A stretch of DNA of 64,000 nucleotides from Trichoderma breve (lineage: Eukaryota > Ascomycota > Sordariomycetes > Hypocreales > Hypocreaceae). The stretch is taken from contig NC_079235.1 in NCBI RefSeq assembly GCF_028502605.1, positions 2,046,001 through 2,110,000 of the forward strand, given 5' to 3'. Made by a program: the position numbers and the translations under genes. The notes under the pieces are model-generated. The model had not been told where the DNA came from. It ran no database searches and saw only the letters and a program-made list of their open reading frames with translations. Every line of letters starts with the position of its first letter. The first letter of the stretch is position 1. Shown piece by piece: positions 22,998 through 32,930 of this stretch.

Positions 22998-25900
22998 ATG
23001 TCTTCCACCTCTCCCCGTGATCCCACGCGTCTTCGCCATGCCCTTCATCCGCTCTCAACCACGTCCTTAGCGGGCTACGGTAACCAGCTCGTCTCGCCCA
23101 TATCCGCTGTGTCCATGGCTTCCTCTCATGTCCAGACGATACACACGCCTGGCAGCGCCATCTTGCCGTATAATCCGCAGGAATGGGTAGCATCGCCAGC
23201 CGCCATGGCAGCGACAGAGCGACCTCTGCAGTTTGTGGGCAGTGAAGCTCAGGGTGGGGACCTATTCTTTCTTTTTTCTCGTTGATACTCTCCCCAGATG
23301 GCTGTTTTTAGAAACCTTTCCTATGTCTCTGCTAGATCTTTGCTGGGCCTCTTCAACATCTCCCTTGGACTACCTGCAAACGGGCAACAGTAGTGTGCTG
23401 ACCAGATTTGAAATGACAGCTTCACCATCAAACCCGCCTCCGCCTCCGCCATACACTCCTAGGAGAAGCATGCAGCAACCTCGTCCCGTCAGTATGGCTT
23501 TCGACTACGTACCGGCGCAAGTGGCCGCCCCTGCTGCTTCACGCTTCTCTAACATGCTGGGCCACCGGCCCTCTCCCGAGCCGCCAGCTGCTGCTACCCG
23601 CTCATTCCCTCCCCCGCCGGGTGCGAGTGGTAGGGGAAGTTCTCGAGAGCGTCTCTTTGCACTGGCATCTTTGGGAAGACGGAGAGATACCGAATCAGCC
23701 AGCTCCCCAGAGCCGATGCCCGCGTCCAGACGGAGCGTTGGGCCTGCCCTGTTCCATGCCATGGAGCAAGAACGAGCCGCAGCTTCATCTGCTATCAACG
23801 TCGACGCATTTCCCCCGGCATCTCGTAGAGCTGCCTCCACAGGCGCCATCGATACGCCGACGTCTGCCCGCTCACGGTCTACTTCTCAGACGAGGTGGGA
23901 ACCTGGCATGCCACTCCCTCCGCCTCCGCCTGGGCCACCTCCGCCGCCTTCGTCGAGCAGATCACAAAGCGTACAGGGCATGGACAGGAACAATGTGCCC
24001 ATCATTTCCCCACCAACTCGCAGGCCTCCCCCTTCCGGTATATCGTCTCTGGGACCCGTTCCCCCAACGCCCGCCGACTGGGTTGACAGTGACACGCCGC
24101 CTGCCGCTCGGCCTCAGACCCAAGTATCCTCTGCGCAGTTACATCCTCTCGCGTCCGTCCAGACCGGCGAGTCTTCACGACAAATGCAGCTACCGCAGCC
24201 CACCCAGCCAGCAAAAGGGCGGTCCCCTAACCTGACAATTGATACGACGAGCGCGAGCAATCCTAGCGAGCCCATAGAGCCCCCCCTGAATTCTTCGGGC
24301 AGCGCAAGTGGCTTGAATCGTGCCAAGGCTGTGCGCCATGACAAGACCATTCTCCAGAGGAGAAGCGAGAGTCGCTCTCGACATGAATCTAGGGGATCCA
24401 TTGACAGCACCTTACAGGGACAGCATATTGCCGACATTATTGTTCCCCCGGCCGGTGGCCTGGCTCGTAAGCTTACTGTTGGCAAGACAACTCCCCGGAG
24501 CGCTGGGAAAGCCCCCATGGACCAACCTCTTACTGGGGAATCGTCGAATTCTCGTAATTCGACACCTCGGGCACCGGATTCGGCCACACTGTTGCACCAC
24601 GAAGCAGCCACGCCACCGTTTTCGCCAACACCGGGCAAAGCCTACCGACAACGCGGCGGAAGCCAAGGCGCTGTGCCAAAATCTCTCCCGACTCCGCCGC
24701 CTCAAACCAGGTCTGCCTCTGGATCGATGATTGCTGAGGCATCACGCCTCTCAACGTCCATGGCGGCGTCGCCATCTAAAGAAGTGATTGTGAACCAGAG
24801 CGCTGCCGAATTCGCAACTGGCACCATCGAACGGTTTCGATTATTTGCGATTAAAGAAGCCTCGGCTGCCACAGACGCAGACCGAGTCCGTCTCTTTTCA
24901 GATTTCATAGTCGCCGAGTCCAGGATTCGACGTGAGAGATACTCATCAGCTATTGGCGCTATGGGATCCGAGATCTTCGATTTGAGCCGTGATCTATTTC
25001 GCCCAATGAACGCTGCCCGGCGAGAGTCGATGAATTCACAGTCTCTGGGCGATTGGACTCCGGAGTCTTCGGAACCAAACCGATCCCACAGAGGGTCTGT
25101 CAGTTCTGTCCATCAGGCTGACGACTCATCGAGCTCGGCCCCGGCATCTGGCAGCCTCCCATCTGGTAGTCTCCCACCTTCTCCTGGGATAAAGCAACCT
25201 CTTAACTGGGGCGGCACCGCAAATTATATGCCCTCGCTCTCCCCCATCCTTAGCATGAGCGTGAGTGACAACCACGAGAATAGCTCACGTGGGAGACCCC
25301 CCAGTCGATGGTGGGAGACGGATTCGAATGGTGACCCGAATCGTGGTGGTTTTGAGAGATCCAAACGTGAGTCCAAGTACATGGGTGTTCCCAAAGACCA
25401 GTGGATCGAAGATGAGCAGAATACTCCGCATTATGCGACTATAAGCGAGCAAGGCTCTTCGTCAGAGTATCCTCCGGAAAAGACAGGCTGGCATGACCAG
25501 GGAGAGGCGGTATGGACTCCTCAGCCCTCAAACACCTCGGTGGCCTCTACCCCGTCGACAGCGACAAACAGGCATGGGCTTTTGGATGTTTCCAGATTGG
25601 TCACCATGCCACCCCCTTACCCAAGGCATCACCCTGCGGTGAATAATAACCACCCTGAGCTGACATCGATCCGTACCTCCGTACGATCTTTGAGCGAGTT
25701 GGCGGATATTGAGGGATCAAAAGAGAGATTTGCTTCTAGCAGCCTCCGGCGCCGAGAGGAGGCTACCAAGGCAGCAGGAGAGCGTCGCCTCGCGCTGAGA
25801 TCCAACTTGCAGAAAGAAATCAATTCGGGAAATTTGGGATACGCTGATGCCGCGGCGATTGAATCCGACTTTAACGAACAAGAGAAGGATAAGAAGAAGG

Positions 25901-26880
25901 AGATTGAGAAGCTGGAATACGAGCATTTTCAAAACCAAGTGGTACTGCCGTTGAACGACATTCTGACGGAGCGAATCACTCGAGCGACAGAGCTATTCGA
26001 TGATCTAGCACGGCACTTATTCGATAGTAGCGAGATCGATGCCGATATGCCCCAAGAAGAAGGCGACGATAAGCCCGAGCTATTAGAGAAACTGACTCTC
26101 CTCAAATGGATCTTTGAGCAGCGCGAGTCTTTGCACCGGGCCATCTACGACTTGCTATCCGACCGCAATGCCCGCTACCGTGACGTTGTGCTGACACCAT
26201 ATCGACTATCTGGCAACACAGAGAAGCTCAAGTCGGCTGAGGCATTTTTCAGAGAGGACGCAGACAAGCGAGAATACGCGTATGCCAACGAGGTGCTAAA
26301 TCGGGCGCGTGAATTCAGGTCCGTGATGGAAGAGGCAGTTGCGCGTGGCATCGAACTACAGCTTTCGGCGTTTTGGGATATTGCACCGCCGCTTTGCGGT
26401 CTTTTGGATACTATCCCGATGGATCTGGAAGATTTTGGTGTTCAAATCCCGGCTTCAGAGTACGAGGAGAACCCGGCGTATCACGATCACCCGCTGCAGT
26501 ACCTTTACAGCCTGCTGCTCCATGCCGAGAAGAGTACCTATCAGTTCATCGAGGCGCACACAAACCAGCTGTGTCTTCTTCATGAGGTCAAGGAGGCTGT
26601 TGTGAATGCCAAAGCTAGGGTACTTGCGACGCAGCTTGCCGAAGCAGACGGCACACCGATCCGACCTGAGGACCGAGAGCTGCGGGCGAAGCAGATGCGA
26701 GAGGTGGAGAATCGCCGGCTGACGGAGGATCTCAAAGAAAAAGTACGGGTTGTACAGGACCAGTGGAACAGCTCACTGGGAACAGCCATGGCGGCAGTGA
26801 AGCAGCGGGCTGGCGAATGGCTGCTGCAGACGGGAGGATGGGACGAGTCCCTAGAAGATAACGGAGTTGGCGTGGTGTGA
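22998..26880 (+). CDS. Large Ser/Pro-rich protein of unknown function, 2 exons
   Basis: Exon 1 begins at ATG 22998 (MSSTSPRDPTRLRH) and ends at 23253 (or 23241). Exon 2 runs 23420-26880, giving about 1,238 residues. The two exons share phase 1, and the join produces a Pro-rich segment (NPPPPPPYTPRR). Residues 1-700 are low-complexity Ser/Pro/Arg with formin-like polyproline runs (about 225-245). A first helical block near 600-680 has IERFRLFAIKEASAATDADR. The C-terminal ~400 residues are charged and helical, with RRREEATKAAGERR, then ITRATELFDDLARHLFDS, EKLKSAEAFFREDADKREY and a more globular stretch SAFWDIAPPLCGLLDTIP. There is no signal peptide or membrane segment. I do not recognise a named family; it looks like a filamentous-fungus protein, possibly a cytoskeletal or polarity scaffold because of the polyproline and coiled-coil parts. 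A shorter start at 23413 is an alternative. Confidence 0.75.
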
Positions 26881-27843
26881 GCGTGCACTTAACTGATTTT
26901 TCATTATTTTTCATCTTTTTTCACCCCCTTTTTCCATTCAGCTCATTCGTTTTTACTTTCAACGGCACTTTTTAACGACGATTTCAACGATGATGCAAAG
27001 AGATGAAAAAAAAAAGAGAAGAAGAGCTTTTCACGACATCTGATTATTGGCAAGCGAAGAGTTGGAATTGGCACACACATGCTTTGTGCCTGATTTTTGA
27101 TACCCCATCGAGGAATTTTATACCTGGCCTAGAGCTTTGGCATTTTCGGATATTTCATTGTATATAAGTAAATATATATATACATATACCAGGTAGATAT
27201 GTATGGCCGAACATGGCGCGTGTATACATATAAAAAACATGAGTGGATATTTGATGTGGATATATCGTAGAGTTTCTTCATTTCGTGAAGTTGGTAGTTA
27301 GTAAAGCAGCCGTTGTTGCATGTCCCTCGTCCCATTCTAGTAGGGGACGGTGCGTGGTGCCGGGCCTGGATGAGATAATTCCTGACACTCTCTCCCTCTC
27401 ATTCCTCTCAGTGCTGTGCAGGCCCTGTGTTGCTGTGTCCCAGTTGGTGTAGTGGTATCTCCTCCCTTTTGTTGTATGTGTACATGTGCGCCATCGTTGT
27501 GGCGCACCGAATCGAAGCTCACAGAGTTTCCTTTCCGTGGCTATATTCCCCGCTTGAGCGCTCGTTTCCGTCGAGGCGCCAAATTGTTCCAGTGTAGCCG
27601 CGCATTGCTACACGGCATTCCGGCTTCTCCAACGTGTCCCATCTCTTCCCGCGCCGTTTCGCAGGATACGTATTCATATAAATAGAGTCGTGAGAGGTCA
27701 CACGACAGCATCCCACCCAAAAAAATCAGGTATAAAAAAGACAAGAGTCGAATAGTAGTAGAACACAAAATAAAAAAGAAGAAGAGGAAGAAGAAAAAAA
27801 CAAATTTCATCTTCCCCCTTCCTCTTCCCAACAGAGCCCGCGC
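26881..27843. other. Spacer between the large + gene and fmc1
   Basis: A tail-to-tail spacer of about 960 bp. It holds A/T-rich 3' UTR sequence, a TA-rich microsatellite at 27166-27192 and a purine-rich stretch at 27770-27800. No gene is seen. Confidence 0.45.
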
Positions 27844-28200
27844 TCACTGCGTCTTCTTCTTCTGCACCGAGGGAAGATCCATGCCGACTCTCCGGGCGGT
27901 TAAGCGGATGCGCTCGTCCTGGTCCATCTCCATGCCCGGGTTGTAGCGCTCGATGAGGGTGACGTACATGCGCTGGGCGCGGAGGTAGGCGATGAGCTGC
28001 TGGGCGAGCTGGGCCTGGTGCTCTAAAGAGTGTGAGGAGGGCGCAGAAGAAGAGGGAGAGGAGGGAGAGGGAGAGTCGACGAAGGAGGAGCGGATGCGTC
28101 GGTGGAGAGGAGTTCGCGGAGAGGAGAGGATGGGGCGGGGCGGGAGCTCGCGGAGGAGGGAGCGGTAAATGGCGCGGAGGTTGGCGGGGGAGGAGGCCAT
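27844..28200 (-). CDS. FMC1: ATP synthase assembly factor Fmc1 (mitochondrial)
   Basis: A single-exon frame of 118 codons. It starts MASSPANLRAIYRSLLREL, an LYR-type N-terminus in which a leucine-aromatic-arginine helix is followed by basic residues. A short Ser-rich insert (about 42-58) precedes the conserved LAQQLIAYLRAQRMYVTLIE and the ending ERIRLTARRVGMDLP. In yeast Fmc1 works with Atp12 in building the F1 sector of mitochondrial ATP synthase at high temperature. The role here is inferred from this similarity. It is divergent from met22. Confidence 0.75.
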   Translation of the reverse strand: MASSPANLRAIYRSLLRELPPRPILSSPRTPLHRRIRSSFVDSPSPSSPSSSAPSSHSLEHQAQLAQQLIAYLRAQRMYVTLIERYNPGMEMDQDERIRLTARRVGMDLPSVQKKKTQ

Positions 28201-28722
28201 TGCGGGAGTTTGGTGAGTTTTCGTATATAAGGGTTAGAGGGGGAATAAGGGAGAGGAAGAGAGGGTGGTGGTGATGGGAAGCTGGAGAAGGTTCCGAGGC
28301 TATTACTAGGTAGTTAGCACGGGTTAGTTAGCATGTTGCAATTCTCCCATCTGATGTGATTAGATGGGATTTTTTTTTGGCTCGGAAAATTGGGTGGCCG
28401 GAGCGCCGGGGGAGGAAGAGGAGCCCCGCCATGAGGGAGCTCGTTAGCGGGAGCAAGGCGGCGGGACATCGGAGGCGGTAGCGGGGTAATTATTAGAGTA
28501 GCAGCGAGTTTGGCAGTTAATGGCAGCGATATCACGGGCCGTCGGTCGGGGAGTTGAAATTGATCTTTACAATATTATACAGCTTCAATTACTGGGGATT
28601 AATATACATTCAACTGCTGTTTAAACATCATTCCTCGTCAAATCTCTAAACAAAACACGCACGGAGAGACATCCTTTATATAGCTCACAACAAGGCTTGC
28701 CCGTCGTCTGACTGCGGGCTGA
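28201..28722. promoter_or_regulatory. Divergent promoter region, fmc1 / met22
   Basis: A 522-bp spacer between two genes that point away from each other. It contains a T9 run at 28371-28379, purine-rich sequence next to fmc1 (28240-28270) and a GC-rich block at 28390-28480. No gene is seen. Confidence 0.5.
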
Positions 28723-30066
28723 ATGTCCTCCTCGTCATCTCCACATAAGTCAGCCTCCAGTCCATCGCCGGTCTCATCTTCTTCCTCTCCGTCCTTAAAG
28801 CTTCGATTCTTCCTCTTCCTGGCCCTTCCCGCCATAATCCTCATCCTCGCCCTCCTCTCCCCCTCCACAGGCGCCACAACGGCTTCTCTATCGCTCTCCA
28901 TCGCCCGCCTCGTCCACCAACCCGGACAACAGCTATCCTCCCTCCTCCGCCAAACTCGATTCTTCTCCCTCTCCACCACAGCCGCAACCATGCGTTTGGA
29001 CAAGTACGAAAAGGAGCTGCAGATCGCCCAGCTCGCCGTCCAGCGCGCCTCCATCCTCACCAAGCGTGTCTTCCACGAAAAGGCAAAGGGAACCGTTGAC
29101 AAGAACGACAAGTCTCCCGTCACAATCGGTGACTTTGGCGCACAGGCGCTCATCATCGCCGCGCTGCAGCACAATTTTCCGGACGATGCCATTGTCGCCG
29201 AGGAGGAGTCTGCGAAGCTGAAGGAGGATGCTAACTTGAGGACCACTATTTGGGACTTGGTCAAGGATACCAAGCTGGACGATGCTGCTGCCGAAGAGCT
29301 GCTTGGCGGACCTATCAAGGATGTCGATGCCATGGTTGAGCTTATCGACAAGGGAAACAGCCCCGGTGGCTCTCAAGGACGCATCTGGGCCATTGATCCT
29401 ATCGACGGTACAAAGGGCTTCCTCCGTGGAGGCCAGTATGCAGTTTGTCTCGCCCTCATGGTCGATGGTGACGTCAAAGTCGGTGCCCTGGGATGCCCCA
29501 ACCTCCCCATCGACAACGATGCCCGCCTCACTGCCGGCATTGGTGAGAACCAGACCGACGAGGGTCACGGCGTGCTCTTCTCCGCTGTCCAAGGCCACGG
29601 CGCCACGAGCCGCCCACTCGCGACAGTCAGTCTCGACGTTGAGGCCGGCACGCCCATTTCTATGCGCGCCATTGATGATTTGACAAAGGCCAACTTTTGC
29701 GAGAGCGTCGAAGCTGGACACTCATCTCACGGAGACCAAGCTGCCATCTCACAGAAGCTGGGAATCACCGCGCAGAGCGTTCGCATGGACAGCCAGGCCA
29801 AGTACGGCTCCATTGCCCGCGGCGCAGGCGACATCTACTTGCGCCTCCCCGTGAGCGCGACGTACCAGGAGAAGATCTGGGACCACGCTGCTGGCGATCT
29901 CATTGTGAGGGAATCAGGCGGCCAGGTTACGGATATTCATGGCAAGAGGCTGGACTTTAGCATTGGGCGGACGCTCGCTGGTAACAAGGGTGTTGTCGCG
30001 GCGCCATTGGCGGTGCATGGAAAGGTGTTGGAAGCGGTGCAGGAGGTTTTGAGTGCCAAGTTGTAA
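28723..30066 (+). CDS. MET22: 3'(2'),5'-bisphosphate nucleotidase (Met22/Hal2), N-terminally extended
   Basis: A single-exon frame of 447 codons. The enzyme removes the 3' phosphate of PAP and PAPS in sulfate assimilation and is inhibited by Li+ and Na+. The inositol-monophosphatase-fold motifs are visible: EEES near the metal site, DPIDGTKGF at about 225-233, and WDHAAGDL at about 386-393. The core matches Met22 in length from Met90 (MRLDKYEKEL, nt 28990). The first 89 residues are extra: a Ser-rich start, a hydrophobic helix (FFLFLALPAIILILALL, about 29-45) and then an Arg-bearing segment ending RFFSLSTTA that resembles a mitochondrial cleavage region. Use of the upstream ATG would give a membrane- or organelle-targeted form, and use of 28990 the usual cytosolic form. 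Both are possible. It converges with uL6. Confidence 0.88.
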   Translation: MSSSSSPHKSASSPSPVSSSSSPSLKLRFFLFLALPAIILILALLSPSTGATTASLSLSIARLVHQPGQQLSSLLRQTRFFSLSTTAATMRLDKYEKELQIAQLAVQRASILTKRVFHEKAKGTVDKNDKSPVTIGDFGAQALIIAALQHNFPDDAIVAEEESAKLKEDANLRTTIWDLVKDTKLDDAAAEELLGGPIKDVDAMVELIDKGNSPGGSQGRIWAIDPIDGTKGFLRGGQYAVCLALMVDGDVKVGALGCPNLPIDNDARLTAGIGENQTDEGHGVLFSAVQGHGATSRPLATVSLDVEAGTPISMRAIDDLTKANFCESVEAGHSSHGDQAAISQKLGITAQSVRMDSQAKYGSIARGAGDIYLRLPVSATYQEKIWDHAAGDLIVRESGGQVTDIHGKRLDFSIGRTLAGNKGVVAAPLAVHGKVLEAVQEVLSAKL

Positions 30067-30415
30067 GACGTCTGCATAAGCGGTGATTGATAAATGAAGA
30101 ATAAAAATACCATCTTGAAGGACTACAAAATTTTATATCTACCGCATGTTTAAATCTTGAATGATGATTGCGAATATACAGATATGGTAATATATAGGTA
30201 TATATATAAGTGTGTGTGTGTCTAAATACCTCGCGAAAGAGGCTCTTTTTTCAACTGATGATAATACAAGTCTGTCAAACACCCATACCAAAAGACCACA
30301 TATTGTACATTTGTCGTTTCTCCCCCCACACTCCTTTTTATTCGCAGCCGTCACATCATCATTGACCTTAGGCCATTTCCCCTCTTTCCCCTCTCTCATG
30401 TCATAGTCATATCGT
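30067..30415. other. Convergent spacer, met22 / uL6
   Basis: A 349-bp A/T-rich tail-to-tail spacer with TATA/GT-rich microsatellite sequence at 30187-30222. It holds the 3' UTRs of both genes; nothing else is seen. Confidence 0.5.
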
Positions 30416-31421
30416 TTATTTAATCTTCTTCTGCTTCAACTTGATCGTCTGGTCATTGATAAACACACCCTTGCCCTTGTACGGCTCCGGCGGCCTCCAC
30501 TTGCGCACCACGCCGGCGAAGCTCATGAGCACCTCGCGGTCCGGGCCTTCGAGCAGGATGCGCGTCAGCGACGGCGTCGTGACGGTGACGCCCTTGGGGA
30601 TGCCGACCTCGACGGGGTGCGTGAAGCCGAGCTTGAGGCAGAGGAACTTTTGGCCGGGGTACTCCTCCTTGGCGCCGCGCTGCTCGACGCTGGCGCGGTA
30701 GCCGACGCCGACGAGGCGGATGATGGCTGTGTGGCCTTCGGAGACGCCTGTGATGTGGTTGCTGAGGTAGGACCATGATGTGCCTGTATGGTTTCAAAAT
30801 GTCGGGCTCGAGGTTAGCAGTGTTCGAGACTACTCTCTCCAGCAAAGGGAAAGGGGATGCAAAATGATAACGTACCCCACATCTCTTTCTGCTCCTTCGC
30901 ATTCGGATCCCTTACGCTCAGCGTCGCAGTCTTGTCTTCTTCGCTCTGTACCAGGTCCACAAACTCGGGCACATCGAGATTTAATGTTCCTATGCCACAC
31001 ACACTCGTCAGTCCAACACACTCCTTGAAAACCACGAAACCAAAAGTCCTCAATGAAGAACAAGCCTTCCAATAAGTGTAACAGAAATATACTGCCAACA
31101 GGAAAACAAAAACTACACACCCAAAGGTCCCTTGACGGTAATCGTCTTCCTCACAACAGGCTTATACGACGTCGCCGACCTCAACGTCTTGGGCTCGCCC
31201 ATCAAAACCTCAACACCCGGAGGAATCGACAGCGGCGTCCTCCCCAGCTTCGATCCCCGGGCATGTGTCGTCGAAAACGGTCGTCGTGCGGAATGCCATG
31301 TGCTGGAGGCGGCGGTCGATGATGCCGGGAGGAGGGACGAGAGCGGGCACGGCGAGGCTGCCGCCGCGGACAAGGCCTGGCTGAGAGCCTTGCCGCGACG
31401 GGGAGCGAGAAGTGCGGCCAT
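30416..31421 (-). CDS. MRPL6: Mitochondrial large-subunit ribosomal protein uL6, 3 exons
   Basis: Exons 31421-31121, 30989-30876 and 30783-30416 give 260 residues. An Arg/Ala/Ser-rich N-terminus with RRPFSTTHARGSKLG is a mitochondrial targeting sequence. The two uL6 domains follow: GRTPLSIPPGVEV and KTITVKGPLGTLNLDVP first, then GVSEGHTAIIRLVGVGYRA. The C-terminal half has FTHPVEVGIPKGVTV and the conserved GPDREVLMSFAGVVRKWRPP, and ends with a basic tail (KLKQKKIK). Both introns (131 and 92 bp) interrupt codons at phase 1 with canonical ends. The protein belongs near the GTPase-associated centre of the mitoribosome. Confidence 0.9.
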
Positions 31422-32385
31422 TTGGGCTTTGGGGAAGCTGGGCCGGGAAGGGTTGGCGCAATTCAATGGCTGGCGGTTTGTTCGTTTCTTTTTTCGAGGT
31501 GGGTTGGTTTGGTGATGGCGTCTGGAATGGGTTGAAGTTTTTGCTGAGTCAGCATATAGAGTGCGCATGTTGGGTCATGCGCACTGTACCCTTGGTGATG
31601 TATTTGCAAGGTGCGATTCAATTCTTCTTAAAAAGTCCAATTCTTAATCACTTTTAGTGCAACTTTTGCATTAAGAGACAATGAAAATAGCTTATTTATT
31701 CTGTTTTAGATATCATTATTAGAGCATGGGGCTTTTAACCACAGTCATTAGTCTCAAAGTACGTCAGGTCCAGCCAAGCTACATGTAGATTTCTTGTGTT
31801 GTCTTTGGTGTTAGTCGATCCAGTGCAACGGTGCGTTCCCTAGCTGTCAACAAATTAATAGGTTGTAGGTAGTCAAAAACAGGTTTGTCTGTCTCTAATA
31901 AACCAAGTCTAGTTAGTTCATAGCTGGGAAGTGGTATACTGGCTGTATTCTTGATCTGTGGGAAGAGCTGGGCTATTATTTTCTGCCTACAAGCATCATT
32001 CCGAGTCAAGACATATGGCGAGAATCTTTGCCTCTGATAGTATAGTACACATGCAACAAAGCGGAATTATATTTCGATATGTTTAGTAGATATCATATAT
32101 TCCCTTGCTCACTATGTGATAACGTCTTGCTTGTCAGCTGTGCTCGTGTAGCCCCCCATGTAGGCAGCGGTGCATTTAGGCGGCTATCATGCATGCACGT
32201 CAATGGATCAGAGCTATATCCGTCTTAGTTGCTGCGATATCACAGCTGAGCATCTTTGATATCTACCTAACAGAAAGAAGGCATTTCTACACACGGCACT
32301 GCAAATATAAAACTTATCGGATCCTTACTTCCTTGTTGCGTTTTGTTAGACCAAACATCTAAACAGAGCAGAGATTTAGCCCACC
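31422..32385. promoter_or_regulatory. Divergent interval, uL6 / 76-aa gene
   Basis: A 964-bp A/T-rich spacer between divergent genes. Apart from the orphan frame described separately, no gene or RNA is seen. Confidence 0.4.
31779..32039 (-). pseudogene. Orphan open frame without ATG, possible gene fragment
   Basis: A stop-bounded frame of about 86 codons ends at the TAG at 31779. It has no in-frame ATG before its penultimate codon, yet its composition looks protein-like (YVLTRNDACRQKIIAQLFPQ, then LTRLGLLETDKPVFDYLQ and LTARERTVALDRLTP). It may be a decayed gene end or an exon whose partner is not visible. The LGLL..D ... LTxRER..AL spacing weakly recalls the end of Spo11/Top6A proteins, but the resemblance is too thin to name it. 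Confidence 0.25.
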
Positions 32386-32723
32386 ATGCGATATTCAGAG
32401 TATGTTAAATCTGTCTCTTCTCTCGTATCTGTTCTGACAAGAGTATAGGGGAACTATAGTGGAAGTTAATTTGGACGACGACGAACCTTCCTACGGTACT
32501 ATCGTTGCCATTCATGTGACTAATCCCTAGACTTTTCTGGTGGAAACAGTAATGAGGCTTACTACTATTCAAGGATGGATACTACGTTGTCGCAGTCAAC
32601 AAAATGAAAACGCTAGGTGCCGACTTAATCGTGGAACTCACCGAGTCGGAAGTAAAGAAGGTGGATGAAGATCCAGAGGCTAGGCGAGAGTTGGAGTACC
32701 TTCAGAGTTTGCGGAACCAATAA
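32386..32723 (+). CDS. Small hypothetical protein (76 aa), 3 exons
   Basis: The start CCACCATGC fits a fungal initiation context. Exons 32386-32399, 32449-32515 and 32574-32723 keep one frame. The first intron (49 bp) has a GTATGT donor, and the second (58 bp) has a weaker GTGACT donor and a TACTAC branch-like site. The product alternates beta-prone and acidic segments: GTIVEVNLDDDEPSYGTIVA, then DGYYVVAVNKMKTLGADLIV, ending in a charged helix (RRELEYLQSLRNQ). There is no signal peptide. I do not recognise the family. It converges with the ankyrin gene 207 bp away. If the second intron is not removed the protein stops after about 30 residues. Confidence 0.5.
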
Positions 32724-32871
32724 AAAGAGTAATATATACATGCCGTTATAAAGCTCAGTACAAATTGTATTATGGCAGACTCGCTGGTATCTAGACTTAA
32801 TGTTACAATCTAGTGTAACTAACTATGTCTTGTATATTAGTATGAAACATCTCTCTCTAAGCGATACACTT

Positions 32872-32889
32872 ACATATATATATATATAA
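32872..32889. repeat. AT dinucleotide microsatellite
   Basis: An (AT)n tract in the 207-bp convergent spacer between the 76-aa gene and the ankyrin gene. Confidence 0.85.
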
Positions 32890-32930
32890 TATTAAAAAGT
32901 TCCTTGATTTAAACTCCTCAATATGCAACT

